Source: Pinus tabuliformis
Taxonomy: Eukaryota > Streptophyta > Pinopsida > Pinales > Pinaceae
Assembly (NCBI GenBank): GCA_031772625.1
Contig: CM062808.1
Span: 138,486,605 to 138,550,604, forward strand
Direction of reading: 5' to 3'
Length of the DNA stretch: 64,000 nt
In this document: one piece after another, positions 1-10,644 of the stretch
How the letters are laid out: the number at the start of each line of letters is the position of its first letter
Numbering within the stretch: the stretch's first letter is position 1
Program-made: the position numbers and the translations under genes
The notes under the pieces: model-generated
Databases searched by the model: none
Seen by the model: the letters and a program-made list of their open reading frames with translations, nothing else
Told to the model about the DNA's origin: nothing

Positions 1-510
1 TGCATGATCTTGAGTTGACATCGATTATACATGTATTGATGATGTGGAGACACTATCTTCTGGGCAGGAGTTTTACATTGATGAGTGATCACAGTGGTTT
101 GCGATATCTATTTGACCAACTGAATTTGAATGGTAGACATGATTGGTGGTTTGCTACGATCCGTGAGTTTGATTTTGAGATCTCATATATCAATAGTAAA
201 GAAAACAAAGTGGTTGATCCTCTTAGCATGCAAATACAGGTAAATCACTTAGCTGCTATGGGATAGATCTACATGATAGGATCTTTCGGGCAGGTCAGTA
301 GGATGTCAGATATATGGATATTGTGCACAGGTTGTAACATAGCATAGGTAAAGGTATGGGTACAAGTATAGGTGATAGTACATGTACAGGTATAGGTATA
401 GGAGTAATCGAGCAAGTTAAAGTGCAATGGAAGCACTTTGGGCCCAATGAAGCTACATGGGAGATGACAGATCAGATGCGGGCTATGTATCTTTCCTTCT
501 TTTCTGATTT
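1..510 (+). pseudogene. Ty3/gypsy chromovirus pol remnant (RNase H fused to chromodomain tail)
   Basis: The stretch 15-266 translates to a gypsy RNase H segment: RHYLLGRSFTLMSDHSGLRYL, with the TDH-equivalent SDH and the terminal FDFEISYINSKENKVVDPLS. After a stop, about 396-480 encodes VKVQWKHFGPNEATWE and a DQMRAMYLSFF tail, the end of a retroelement chromodomain. The integrase that should lie between them (about 1.2 kb) is missing, so this is an internally deleted chromovirus 3' end. A polypurine tract at about 793-804 and an LTR follow, which fits the orientation. The window edge cuts the 5' side. Non-functional. Confidence 0.8.
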
Positions 511-808
511 TGCTTGGTGTGTTGGTATATGTTTTGATGATGTTGGTTTATGTACATATGTATATGGATGTAAATACCACCACGAGCTATGTTATAAAGC
601 TCCAATAAGCTATATGGATGTCATTTCATTACGATGTTATGTTGTTATGTTTTCATGTTGGTTTGCTTTTCAGCAAGTTGATCATTGTAAATACTGCATC
701 GAGCTAAGTTATAAAGACCCATTGACAATATATTTTGGTTTCAGTAGTTTTGTGGTTATAGGTGTTGTCGAACAATGAGGACGATGTTCCCCCAAGGGGA
801 AGGGTTCT

Positions 809-1800
809 GTACAACCCTCGTGAAAGTTCCTTGTAATAAAAGTAAACAGAGGCAAAATAATAACCATGGATGATGGGACACTTATTCCAAGCTAAATGTT
901 GGGCAAAATCCTAGTGATGGGGATCACTTGTGATTGATTATGGCTAAGGAAATGGCTAAGGCTTTGGAAAGGCAAAATGGAATTTTTGGCACATTTATTT
1001 ATGAAAATAATGGAAATTAGGAGAAAAGGGAGGTGAAAGGTCACAGGTTGCATGTGAGGAGGAAAATAATGGAAAATGAAGAAAATAGAGGCTTCATTCA
1101 TAAAAAGGCTGATGAGGATCAGTTGGTAACCTTTCGGCAATTCAATGTTGGAGCTCTCTCTCGTTATTCTCTCTCTCTCTCGCATACTCTTGTAGACTTA
1201 GAGTTTTCTTGGAGCACTCTTGGAGGGTGTGGCATACTTGGATTCTTGGAGAAAGAAGGAAAAGGAAGGGCAGGAAAGTGCAAGAAGGCATCGGGATCAA
1301 CAACTACATCAAATTTACTTGCAGGTATTGAGTTGCATGTATGTTTCCTTCACTAGTTTTGGCATGCATGGCATATTCATGTGGTTTGCTAGTTGTGATT
1401 TGTCATTGACATGGAGGAGGTTGGGATTGATAGTGGATTTCCTAGCCTTTCCATCTCATGGATAGCCATAGAGTTTGTGGGTTTGTTTCCCTGTTGTGTT
1501 TTTGGTTGTTTCTCATGTTTCCTTAGCTTGGGTTGAGTTACTAGTTCCTAGAGCCTTGGTTGGAAAAATGCTCTGGAGCCCTGTACCAACTTGGGTTGAG
1601 TTACTAGTCCTGTAGCATTGGTTGGACAAATGCTCTGGATCCCTTGATGGGTTGAGTAACTAGTCCTGGAGCCTTGGTTGGAACAAACACTTTGGAGCCC
1701 TAAAACGCTGGGATAGAGACCGATCTGATGATGGTTTTGTGATGCCCTATTATGAAGTGGAATCACTGTTTGATGGTTTGAGGTGGATGGCCTATGGAAG
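809..1800 (+). repeat. LTR of the chromovirus remnant (copy 1)
   Basis: It begins TGTACAACCC right after the polypurine stretch CCAAGGGGAAGGG. About 840-1460 is clearly homologous to 36345-36960: shared blocks include the phrase about a 'ttgcatgtgaggaggaaaat' run, the CT-rich TCTCTCTCTC tract and GGCATGCATGG. Two dispersed copies with the same polarity, one directly behind a polypurine tract, support an LTR. The 3' limit is uncertain because a second LTR family begins at about 1807. Confidence 0.6.
1528..1701 (+). repeat. Three imperfect tandem copies, about 57-63 bp
   Basis: TTGGGTTGAGTTACTAGT recurs at 1528, 1591 and about 1647. Each copy is followed by a GAGCCTTGGTTGGA-like and a GCTCTGGA-like segment. 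The copies lie inside the LTR and the other family copy at 36-37 kb does not show them. Probably a local slippage or unequal-exchange product. Confidence 0.7.
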
Positions 1801-1806
1801 TATTGA

Positions 1807-2803
1807 GGGACAAAGTCCCCTAGGGTCTTGGGTCAATACCCTAGTAGAGCGGGGGTTATCTACAAAGAAAAACAAGCATTCCATACAGCCATGATACTAA
1901 TATAAACAAACTACGCGAAGAGAGGTGCACTTGGGGGTCCTTCGTTTGGGTAGATCCAGCCAAGGTCCAAACACTCTTGGAGTTCCTTTTGATCCTTCAA
2001 CCTACAAAGCAATCAATTCAAGGAAGCATAGCAGTATATGGACCAAGCATCATAAAGAAATCAACTTCATAGCATATTGAAAGGTAGTTAGTTATACAAT
2101 TGAAACAACCATTCATATGTAAATCATAACATTGATATCATAAGCATGAAGAAGATTAATATCAAGAACAAGACAAGTGTTTATTTTATTATAGATAACT
2201 AAAATAAAGTAAGGAATGATTTCACCTGAGTCTTCCTTTCGCAAGCTCCAAGTGGAACCGTCCTCCGGGTTCCAATCTCAAGCCTTCAACAAACTACTTC
2301 CATGACTCACTCAAGGATATCTCAACTAATGGAAAGACATCATAACTCAAGGAAACAAGGGTTTCCTGTAATGGGCGAAGTGTTAGAAGCACAAGGATCT
2401 TCAGACCTGATCAGGGATAATCTCAGCAGAGTGATTTTTCTCTCTCTTCTCTCCTCCCTAAGGCCTTCCCATTGAAGTCTTTCTATACTTATCCCAAAGT
2501 AGTTTTTTAGTTGGGAATTCGTTGGGAACAGTTGGGCCACGGGCACTAAAAGGTAATCAACAAATAAAAACCGTGATCTTCACCTGAAATTAAGGAGATT
2601 TAAAATTTTGAAGTGTTTTAAGACATATACGCGGGTTAGGTATACACAAACCCTCGTACACACACATTTAGCTCAGGGTAATGTCGTGTATAGGGAGTAA
2701 AACACCGTTTTTTAAGTAATTGGACCAGGTCTGGAAGGAGGACTTGCCCTAGGCCATGAGTGCAACATCACAAACATCAAGAGTGAGATTTGGAGCTATA
2801 ACA
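1807..2803 (-). repeat. LTR of a second gypsy family, reverse orientation
   Basis: The reverse complement aligns by eye along its length with 20518-21492. Shared features include start TGYTATAGC, GGCCTAGGGCAA, CCTCCTTCCAGAC, GTGGCCCAACTGTT, CCCAACTAAAAAACTA, GGGAAGGCCTT and AGGAAACCCTTGTTTCCTTGA. The minus-strand reading begins TG and ends CA. It abuts a forward RT fragment, so it is either a solo LTR or one end of a rearranged element. Confidence 0.6.
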
Positions 2804-2805
2804 GA

Positions 2806-3455
2806 TATCCTATTTCAAGAGCCTAAAGGTCTGCCACCCAAAAGGGAAATAGTACTTGATATTCATTTGCAGCAAGATGCTCCATTGCCTAACATCGGAA
2901 TGTATAGGTTATCCGCTTTAGAGAATGTAGAGATCAAGAAGCAGGTACAGGAGCTGCTCAATAAAGGGTTCATAAGGCTAAGCACATCACCATGTGGATC
3001 TCCAATTGTGTTGGTGAGAAAGAAAGATGGTTCGTGGAGGATGTGCATTGATTACAGAGCACCGAATAAAATAACGATCAAGAATCGTTATCCTCTTCCT
3101 CGTATAGATGATCTATTAGATCAGTTGAAAGAAGTTGTTTACTTTTCCAAGTTGGACTTGCGTAGTGGCTATCATTAGGTCATAGTAACAGAACAAGATG
3201 CATGGAAGACTGCCTTCAAAACAAAGCAAGGGTTGTATGAATGGCTGGTTATGCCTTTTGGCTTAACTAATGCTCCTGCCACTTTCATGAGAGTTGTGAA
3301 TGATGTACTTAGGCCTTTTATTGATGATTTTGTAATTGTATATTTAGATGACATTGATGCAACATGTAAACCGATATGTTATCATTCTGAGACATTTAAT
3401 TATGCAGTATTTAATTATCCCACATATGATAAAGAATTGTATGTGTTAGCACCCA
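2806..3455 (+). pseudogene. Ty3/gypsy reverse transcriptase fragment joined to RNase H tail
   Basis: The translation shows FQEPKGLPP, then [35 protein letters not shown] split over two segments, [23 protein letters not shown], a stop at 3176-3178, [12 protein letters not shown] and the catalytic VYLDDI. Directly after YLDD the frame jumps to [21 protein letters not shown], an RNase H core motif. About 250 residues of thumb and connection are therefore deleted. No integrase follows. The 5' limit is set by the adjacent reverse-strand LTR. Confidence 0.85.
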
Positions 3456-4669
3456 GGTTGTTCCCTTTGACTCCCAAGGGAATACGGCCGGGGTAACCAC
3501 TAACCAATCTTTGGATTACAGCTTCTAGCCAAACTGTAATCAGAGAGGGCTCTCTCTTTAAGGTTTGTCTCTGTTTTGTGAAGATTTTAGGCTAGTTATG
3601 AGTTCAGGGTTTTGGTTTTATATTTTGGTTGAGGGATGTCTCTCTGTACCTATGGTGGAAGTCTTCTGGCAGTATTAGTCCATTGGGCAATGGAGTCTGT
3701 GGCTACAGGTTGTCTGAGATATTAAGTTGAGTTGCTGAAATTGCAGGGCCATTCAAATACATCATGAAACAAAATTTAAATTGTGATTATGAACTGTGAT
3801 TAACCAGTGAAAGCAATTAAGAATTTTCCACTAAGCTGGGGTGTAAGAAAGGGATATATTGCACAGGAGCAAACTCGAATTCCTGAAACAACAATCACTG
3901 TGAAAGATATAGTTTGGAGGTGCAGCAGTTAAGAATTACACCTTATGACTATAACTAAAGAAAAACACTTATAACAGCATAGATTGAGTTCAGGGTATTC
4001 TGTGAATAAATCCTGGAACTATTCTTTTTCTTTGCCATTAACTATGAGACACAGAAACATGAATGAGCTATGAAAAGATAACAAAACACATAACGAAGAG
4101 TTTTTAAGGAGAACTTATTGTGCCATGAAGTACGCAGGAATCCTGTAACTCTTAGCAAAACACCAGAATGCCTCAGATAACACAGAGATTTGGAAATTCC
4201 ATCAGCTTTTGTATTAATACTCTGAAATGTTACAGCATAAGAGCTCTAGAAGAGAAATCAACAACCACATGCAAACTTATGCGAGGGGGGAATATATACA
4301 AACGATGATACAAAATATCTGAAGCGTTAAATAAATATGTTCACCAACTTGTATAGAACAACAGATAAGAAGTTATTACAGCTTTGAATACAACATAAAT
4401 GCTTTTCAATTCTGTCAGAAAACTTTTTGACCTTTGGAGGCCACTGAGTTGGTTGAATGTTCTGTTATAAATGATGAATGACGTGTCTTTGTAGCTCTGT
4501 CATCCTGTAGCTTTTCGGCCCTGTCACCTGTGACTGTCAGTGCTGCTTTAGTGGCCGAATAGTTTTGCTGAGTTGGCTCAGCCCATTCTTCTCCATACAT
4601 GCTGATTTTATTTTCCTGTGCATGATAACTTATATATTAAAATGAAAAAACTTGAATGCAGGCTCTGGT
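3456..4669. other. LTR-like non-coding region
   Basis: No convincing gene here. Phrases around 3515-3700 (AACCAATCTTTGGA, GAGAGGGCTCTCTC, CCATTGGGCAATGGAGTC) recur in divergent form at 12785-12950, which suggests two old copies of one LTR or UTR family. Reverse-strand translation of about 4600-4415 gives a short hydrophilic stretch that could be a decayed tail of the upstream ORF. Confidence 0.4.
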
Positions 4670-7600
4670 TTACAGTATTAACTGTATCATATTGGTCCAG
4701 ACCTCCTGTGTGGGCAATTGATGTCTCAGGATTGCTTCTAGAGTCTCATCTGCCTCTGTGTATTTGTAGAAATTTGGAGGTACTTCAAACAAATGATTGA
4801 TCTCATTCATGATGAAAAATAGGTTCTCAACCCTGTTGTAGAGACTCTGCCCTAATGCTGGCCCTGATTCTTCTGAAGTGCTGGGTCTTTATGTAATCTG
4901 ATTTTTAACAAATGTGTTGACCCTTTTGGCATAATTTTCATGGGAAAGTAGTCTTCCTGCACTGTTCAGTAAGCTAGGAAGACCTCTGTTCTGCAATGCC
5001 ACAAATTTGTCCATGAATTTATTAACCTCTGTCTGCATATCCTGGCTTCTTCTTTATAGTGTTTGCACAAGGCTTCTTAGTGTTAGGACTCTTTTTATTA
5101 GCTGGATGGTTTCAGTTCTACTGGAGATTCCCATTGCTGCCAGCTGAGCACTTGTTCTGTTATTAAGCACATTAATCATTCTGTTGGCAACCTCAGGCAT
5201 ATTGCCTAGAGATGCCCTTGATCTCTGGATTTCTCTGTGTGCTTTTCCTATGAGCTCTATTTGCTCATGAATGGTCTCAATGTATTGCCATTGATCAGTT
5301 ATGGATTGGCTAATGTTGGCCCATAGGACTGTCTTGAGTTCAGCCACTACTTTATCAAGCGTGAGCTCCTTCTCCAGCTCCTTTATCTTCTCTTTGAGAG
5401 CCTTTATCTCTCTTCCTTTCTCAGTAACACTTTGTTTTGATTTATCATATCTTTCATTCAACTTGACCAAATTTTCCCTGGCCTCATTTAATTCTGCCAT
5501 TTGGGCTTCCAGGGCTTGGATTTCATTTTTCAGTTTCTGCATGTCCAGGCTTGGAGCCTGCTCTGTTGTTGGCGTTGGTGCTGATGTGGAAGGCGCTGCC
5601 TATTATGTTCGTTCAGTGGGAGGAGCAGTAGTTTGAGGAGGCTCCTCAATGTTGATTATCTCTGGAGGAGGCTGAGATGTTTGTCCTCCTTTTTGTTGTA
5701 ATGCTGCCTGTAGTGCAGCCTGTGCAGCCTCTGATTCTCCCAATTTCTCCTGTCTGGATCAGCTGTTTGTATAATGACACCAGCATAGCTGCTGCATCTT
5801 GGTCATGTCTTAGCTGGGCAACTTCTCCAGTTTGTGGGTGAATGGTTGCTGGGACTTTTACCATTTTCCTTAGTGCTGCCATATCTGCATCTCTCAACTT
5901 CAATAATGCTTGTACAGCCTTGATGTCCTTGGGATCATGCCCAAGTTCTATGATTATCTCCTCTAAGGCTTTGATTTTGTTGTCCTTTGCTTGAGAGGAT
6001 GCTCTCTCCAACTCAAGTTGGGCAGCTGTATTATTTAGGCTATTTTCTAGCCTGTAGTTCTCCAATGTCTTATCCGCCAAGGAGGCATACACCATCTCAC
6101 CCGTTTGCTTATGTAATTCGATTTTATCCATTGGGTGGATGTCCTTGGCAAGGACCTCAAGGTTGGTCCTTATGTAATCTGCAGCTGACTGCGGCTGCAA
6201 CACTGCTGGCGTAAAATGGCTCATGATCATTTTGCCCTGCTGGACATCATATGCAGACATTAGTCTTTGCTGGTTAGTGGGAGCCATTTTCAACAAATGA
6301 TTATATAGTTGTATTCTTATGGGCTCATTCCTCTTCTTTATGTCAATGAATTGTTGCTTGATGCCCAGTTCACCTCCTCCTTGCTGGCTTGAGGAGCTGA
6401 CTTCTCCTCCGATCATCCTCTCTTGTTCCTGCTGGAAGGAACTTGTTGATGCTTCCATACTAGGTGGGCCCATGCCCAAAGATTGCCCTATAGGCATTTC
6501 TTCCTCTGAGAGGGGATTCATTCTGTGTCTCTTCTCCCCATGAGTTGTTGATGTTGTGAGGGGAGTTTCTCTGTCCCTCTTTCTATTTATGTCTTCTTTT
6601 TGTGGGGTTTGGAGGACTGAGGCCTCCACTGTTGTCTCCTGCCTAGGAGGCAGAGTGTCCTGAGCTTGCTGCCCGATGGATTTTGGGGCCTGTGATGCTT
6701 GCTCTTGTTGCACTGGCTGTTCTTTTTCTTGCTGCCCCCCTTGTTGTTGTTGTACCTGTTGCTGTTGCTGCACTTCCTGCTGTTGTACCTGTTCATGAGG
6801 TGGCTGCTCTGGCTCCATCTCTTTCTCTTTGCCTTTGCTAGAGATTTGATCAGTAGCTTTGGCTGCTTGTTGATGTGCTGTGGAGGATGAGGCAGCTGCT
6901 CCCACTTGAGTGCCTGGAAGAGCAAATACCTGTGCACAAAGCTCTAAGTCAGCCATCTTTTGGAGATTTTTAACTGCTCTTTGATTTAATTCTTCTTGTG
7001 TGACAGCTTCCTCTAAGGTGCCTCTCCTCCACTTTATTTGATTTGCATATTTTTCTATGTGAGGCAACCTTACGTGGTCATAACTGGCCAGCCTATACTT
7101 GACCCTTCTTAAAGTTATGAAGTGATTGGGGTCATAAGGTTTCCAAAGGAAACTGGTCTGTAGGCCAAGGGATTCTAGCATTCTGTCTGCTTCTTGCCAA
7201 CCTTCCTCCCTTTTGTTGTAAATGAAGTGGCCTAATTGGTTTCTTACTTTGAGCTGTGCCTTCTTGCCTTTGCCTGAAAAATGTAGCACATTAGCGTTCC
7301 CAAACTGCCTGAAGTATTCAAGGGCAAACAATCTCATGGGCACATATTTAGGCAGTCTGTAAGGGGGCAACTCACACCCATATATTCTAATGACTGTGTG
7401 GTTTTGGTAATAGTACCAATCCCCAATGCTGTATACCTTGGACAGCTGAAGAATCCTCTGCATCTCATCAGTTAGTCTAGGAGGAGGTGAGCTCAGAAGC
7501 AGAGACATGGCTGGGTGGATGAAAAGGTCTATAAACTCACAATAAGTGTATGGAGAACAAGATCTGCAGTGGATAGCAGAGGACCAATAGACTACTGACC

Positions 7601-8597
7601 TTGGATTGCCTTGTGCATCCACTCTCTTCATAGCAAACTGAAATTTCTCATGTTGATAATACAAAATTAAGTGGTAGATGTAGGAGGTGTATCTAAACAC
7701 CCTTTCTCTTGCCAAGTTCATCAATTGCTCATGTATTTTGACAGAAATGTAGGTGGCATAGTCATAGCAGATTGGAGGCTTGCCAGGGGAAAACATGAGC
7801 ATCATCACCAGCACAGTTTCATCAACAAACTCAATTGAATTATAGCCCAGAATGGGACTGATCATGTCTACAAGGTCCCTGCCCAATTGGTTGAGGTAAA
7901 CATGAGAAATGGGAGGGTACTTCACAGTGTCAGAGTCAATGTACAATTGATTTAGTTTGGTGACCTAAGCATCTGTCAATTTAGCTCCTTGCTTTATCAG
8001 ATCAGTCAGTGATAAAGGAACCAATTTCTTCTCAGTTTTGAAGTGCAACATCTCTCTGATGGCTTCAGGGGTGACATAGAAAATGACTGAGCCTGAAGGG
8101 TCAATCACAGCCCTTTGAGTGGCGTCGTAGCAATCAGCACATAGGTGGATTAGGTCAGGGAACTGGTTGACCTGAGGGAGCTTGAAGATAGGGAGGAAAG
8201 AATCCCAAATGCCCAATACATCTGTTCCAGTCTCGTGTTTAATCTTCAATTCGTTTAACAAGTGGATGTGGTACTTGCTGTGCATTAGCATTTCTTCTGA
8301 TATTTGATAATCTAGGTCTGCTAATGGTTGCCATTCTAATTCTCTCTGAGGGTCATTTAATGGAGCAATATTCAAGGCTACAGGAGCTACTGGTGCTTCC
8401 ACGGTTACTTTAGGATTCTGTTTGTATGCACTGGTGTTACTATGCAGAGCAACACAAAGGAGTATTTCTTGGAGAGAGAGGTGATTTACTGAGGAACAGA
8501 GGATAAAATGGCAATGGCAGCAATTGAAACACTGCACAGAGCACTGATAGGGCAAATGCTTGGTCTTAAAGACTCTCTTCACGGTAAATTGATGCAA
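4670..8597 (-). pseudogene. Degraded ~1,300-codon ORF, unknown retroelement-associated protein
   Basis: One reading frame runs leftward from about 8597. It is broken by a TAG at 7965-7967, a frameshift near 5740-5760, adjacent TAA/TAG at 5600-5605, and TAA at 5054-5056 and 4889-4891, and it finally ends at 4670-4672. No ATG fixes the start; the first about 55 residues look like translated leader. In order: an N-terminal globular region of about 500 residues rich in W/Y/P (SVIFYVTPEAIREMLHF, WYYYQNHTVIRIYG, PKYVPMRLFALEYF), a Gln-rich linker (about 6700-6830), then long heptad-like helices (about 5950-6080 and 5140-5540). No RT, protease, integrase or zinc knuckle is seen. I do not recognise the family with certainty; it resembles uncharacterised plant transposon-associated proteins. 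A gag-like or DNA-binding role is a guess. Confidence 0.7.
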
Positions 8598-9009
8598 CTT
8601 GGGTTCTCAGTTCACGAATGCGCGAACTAACTGTATGTTTTGTGAAAACTCGGGTAAACAAGGCTCTGCAGGCGAATTTCGACTTTACAACTTAAAATGG
8701 AGGCTAGCCACAGGGGATTTAGCGGTAAACACAGTGTTTTCTTACTCTTTAACCTATTGTTGGAGAATGCAGGATAAAACCAGGCGCAGAGGGAATGACT
8801 GGGATAAATACCTGGTAAACTGTCGGCAATAGTCACAAATGCAGGTGGAATTGGCGCACCAACGGTCCTTGGGTCGAATTCAGCAGGTTGATGCTCGTTT
8901 GGTCGTAAAATACATGTAGAGGTGCAACAGTCGTTTTTGTAAAAGAAATGAAAAACACGACTTTTCGGCCAAAATATGGATTTTTGGGTTATTTGGCGCT
9001 TTTTTTGGA

Positions 9010-9331
9010 TGACGTCAGCATGACGTCATCAGGTGGGGTCAAGGTCGGATGACGTCAGCATGATGTCATCGAGTGACGTGGCGGATTGAGAGTGGTCCAC
9101 GGCGATGGTGAGGTGGAGGGCAGGTCAGAGCAGTGGCGGACGGGGGCGCTGACACGGCGGTGATGTAGCAGTGACGCGGTAATGACGTGGTAGTGACGTT
9201 GACAAGGCGGGTTCACAGAAACCGGAAACGGTAAGCGGTATAATATGGCACCGCTTTCTATACGAAAGCGGAATTGTCAGAGGGCGCTCCGATATGATTT
9301 GGAGGTGACGCGTGGCAGAGGCCTGACGTCA
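9010..9331. promoter_or_regulatory. Cluster of TGACGTCA (CRE/bZIP-type) sites
   Basis: Perfect TGACGTCA palindromes lie at 9010-9017, 9021-9028, 9050-9057 and 9324-9331. One-mismatch TGATGTCA is at 9061-9068, and TGACGTGG/TGACGTTG at 9074-9081, 9183-9190 and 9194-9201. ACGT-core elements are the known targets of plant TGA/bZIP factors. The position upstream of the reverse-strand ORF suggests a retroelement enhancer, which is inference. Confidence 0.6.
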
Positions 9332-9342
9332 CCCTCTGACAA
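9251..9342. repeat. Nested inverted repeats in the U3-like region
   Basis: CCGCTTTC (9251-9258) and GAAAGCGG (9264-9271) form a perfect 8-bp stem with a 5-nt loop. TTGTCAGAGGG (9274-9284) is matched by CCCTCTGACAA (9332-9342), a perfect 11-bp inverted pair that encloses one of the TGACGTCA sites. Confidence 0.75.
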
Positions 9343-10644
9343 ATTTCAGAAGGTAACTTACGGACGTCGGGCCCGGTCCGAAATGCATGAGAGTCGTCGG
9401 ATGAAAAGGGCCGGATCCGACGGTCGACGGATCGTTAAGGTGCCAGGTTGATACGGACATGGGCGGGGATTAAAATGATATATTTGTTTGAAAAGCGTGC
9501 CCAGCGGGATTGTGGACTTTGGCGAATTTGTATGACTTTTCAAAGTATTTTATAAAAACGCGCATTGCGCCAATACTTTGGATTAAATGGGAAAAGTGGG
9601 TTTTTATGTATATTTTGCAAATGAAGCGGGTTAGGGGTGAAAATGGGGTTTTTTACAAGGTTCTTTAGCAAATGAAGGGGTTAATGGTTTAGATAACTTC
9701 TGAAGGGGGAAGAGGGGTAGGGTTTGGGTTCTTAAACTGACCAGAGGTCAATTTAATCCCTGACTGTGAACATATGGCTATAATGCCAGGGGGGAAGGGA
9801 TATTTATAGAATGCTTGGGGTTTATACACCATAGTGTTTATAATAATAGGGAAAAGGTAACATGGGGATTTAGATACTAAGAAGTTAGGGGTTAATATGA
9901 ATGGAAGAAGTGAATGAGGAGTGATATCACTAAGTTTATATAAAAACAACTTAGCTTAGGGAGTAGATCAAAATGAAAAGAATTTTAGACAAGAAATGTG
10001 GCTTTTAAAGGAATAAGAACCAACATCAAACCTTAAATTCTTTCATGAACACAACTGATGAAGGGATGTTAGTAATGAATGTGAAAGGGGAGAAAAGGGA
10101 GTTAGTCATGCTCCTTTGCTTTGCTGCAACATGATGGAGAAGAGGAGCTTCTCTATCCACTGATGTTCCTTTATGCTAGACCAGCAGAACTCATTTGAAA
10201 GTAATAACATTTCTGCAACCCCATCTGCCTACCCATCTACTTGCCTAGCATTTTTTGTTTCTTCATGGAGGGTGCACTTAGACTTGCAGACCCTTATGTG
10301 CCTTTTCTTTTCTTTTGGCTTTTTCTTTTGATTTTCTATCTAGAACTACCCTTATTGCTTCCAAGGTCCCAGATTAAGCAGTTGGGAACCTTAATTCTCT
10401 ACCTAACTTCTGGTCTGCCAAGATTAAACAGTTTGGACAGACTTCTTTCTCTATTCTACAACAAAAAATTGAAACATGGCATGATCCAGATTAGGCTGTT
10501 GGACCATCCATCAAAATTTAGACAACATCAAGCTATATACACATGTTGCCTTTCCTTGAAAATATGGGATCTTTGCATCATCAAAGCAGAGCATATTTGG
10601 AACTTTCTTTGCCAATCATGAAATATGAAACCTATTGGTATAGG

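Larger units (their letters stand above)
8598..10640. other. Non-coding, promoter/U3-like region upstream of the unknown ORF
   Basis: No supported coding sequence. 8941-9450 is GC-rich with repeated ACGT cores and inverted repeats. 9451-10640 is AT-rich, with GGGGTTA-type runs around 9610-9900 and nothing recognisable. A possible reverse-strand PBS-like string (TTGGTGCGCCAATTCC read leftward, about 8850-8866) sits between this region and the ORF, as expected if 8870-10000 were a reverse-strand 5' LTR. No matching 3' LTR was found. Confidence 0.35.

Noticed and set aside
356-778. 140-codon forward ORF
   Set aside because: Only its early part (chromodomain end) is meaningful; the rest is translated 3' non-coding sequence before the polypurine tract.
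1033-1465. Overlapping forward ORFs in the first LTR
   Set aside because: They lie within LTR sequence shared with 36.3 kb, where the frames are not conserved.
5301-6943. Several ORFs opposite or out of frame to the unknown ORF
   Set aside because: Shadows of the reverse-strand frame; the leucine- or proline-rich composition mirrors the Gln-rich linker.
9245-9451. 68-codon Arg-rich ORF
   Set aside because: It overlaps the inverted repeats and CRE sites of a non-coding GC-rich region and has no motif.
10241-10621. 126-codon forward ORF
   Set aside because: Low-complexity, hydrophobic translation of AT-rich DNA; no homology recognised.
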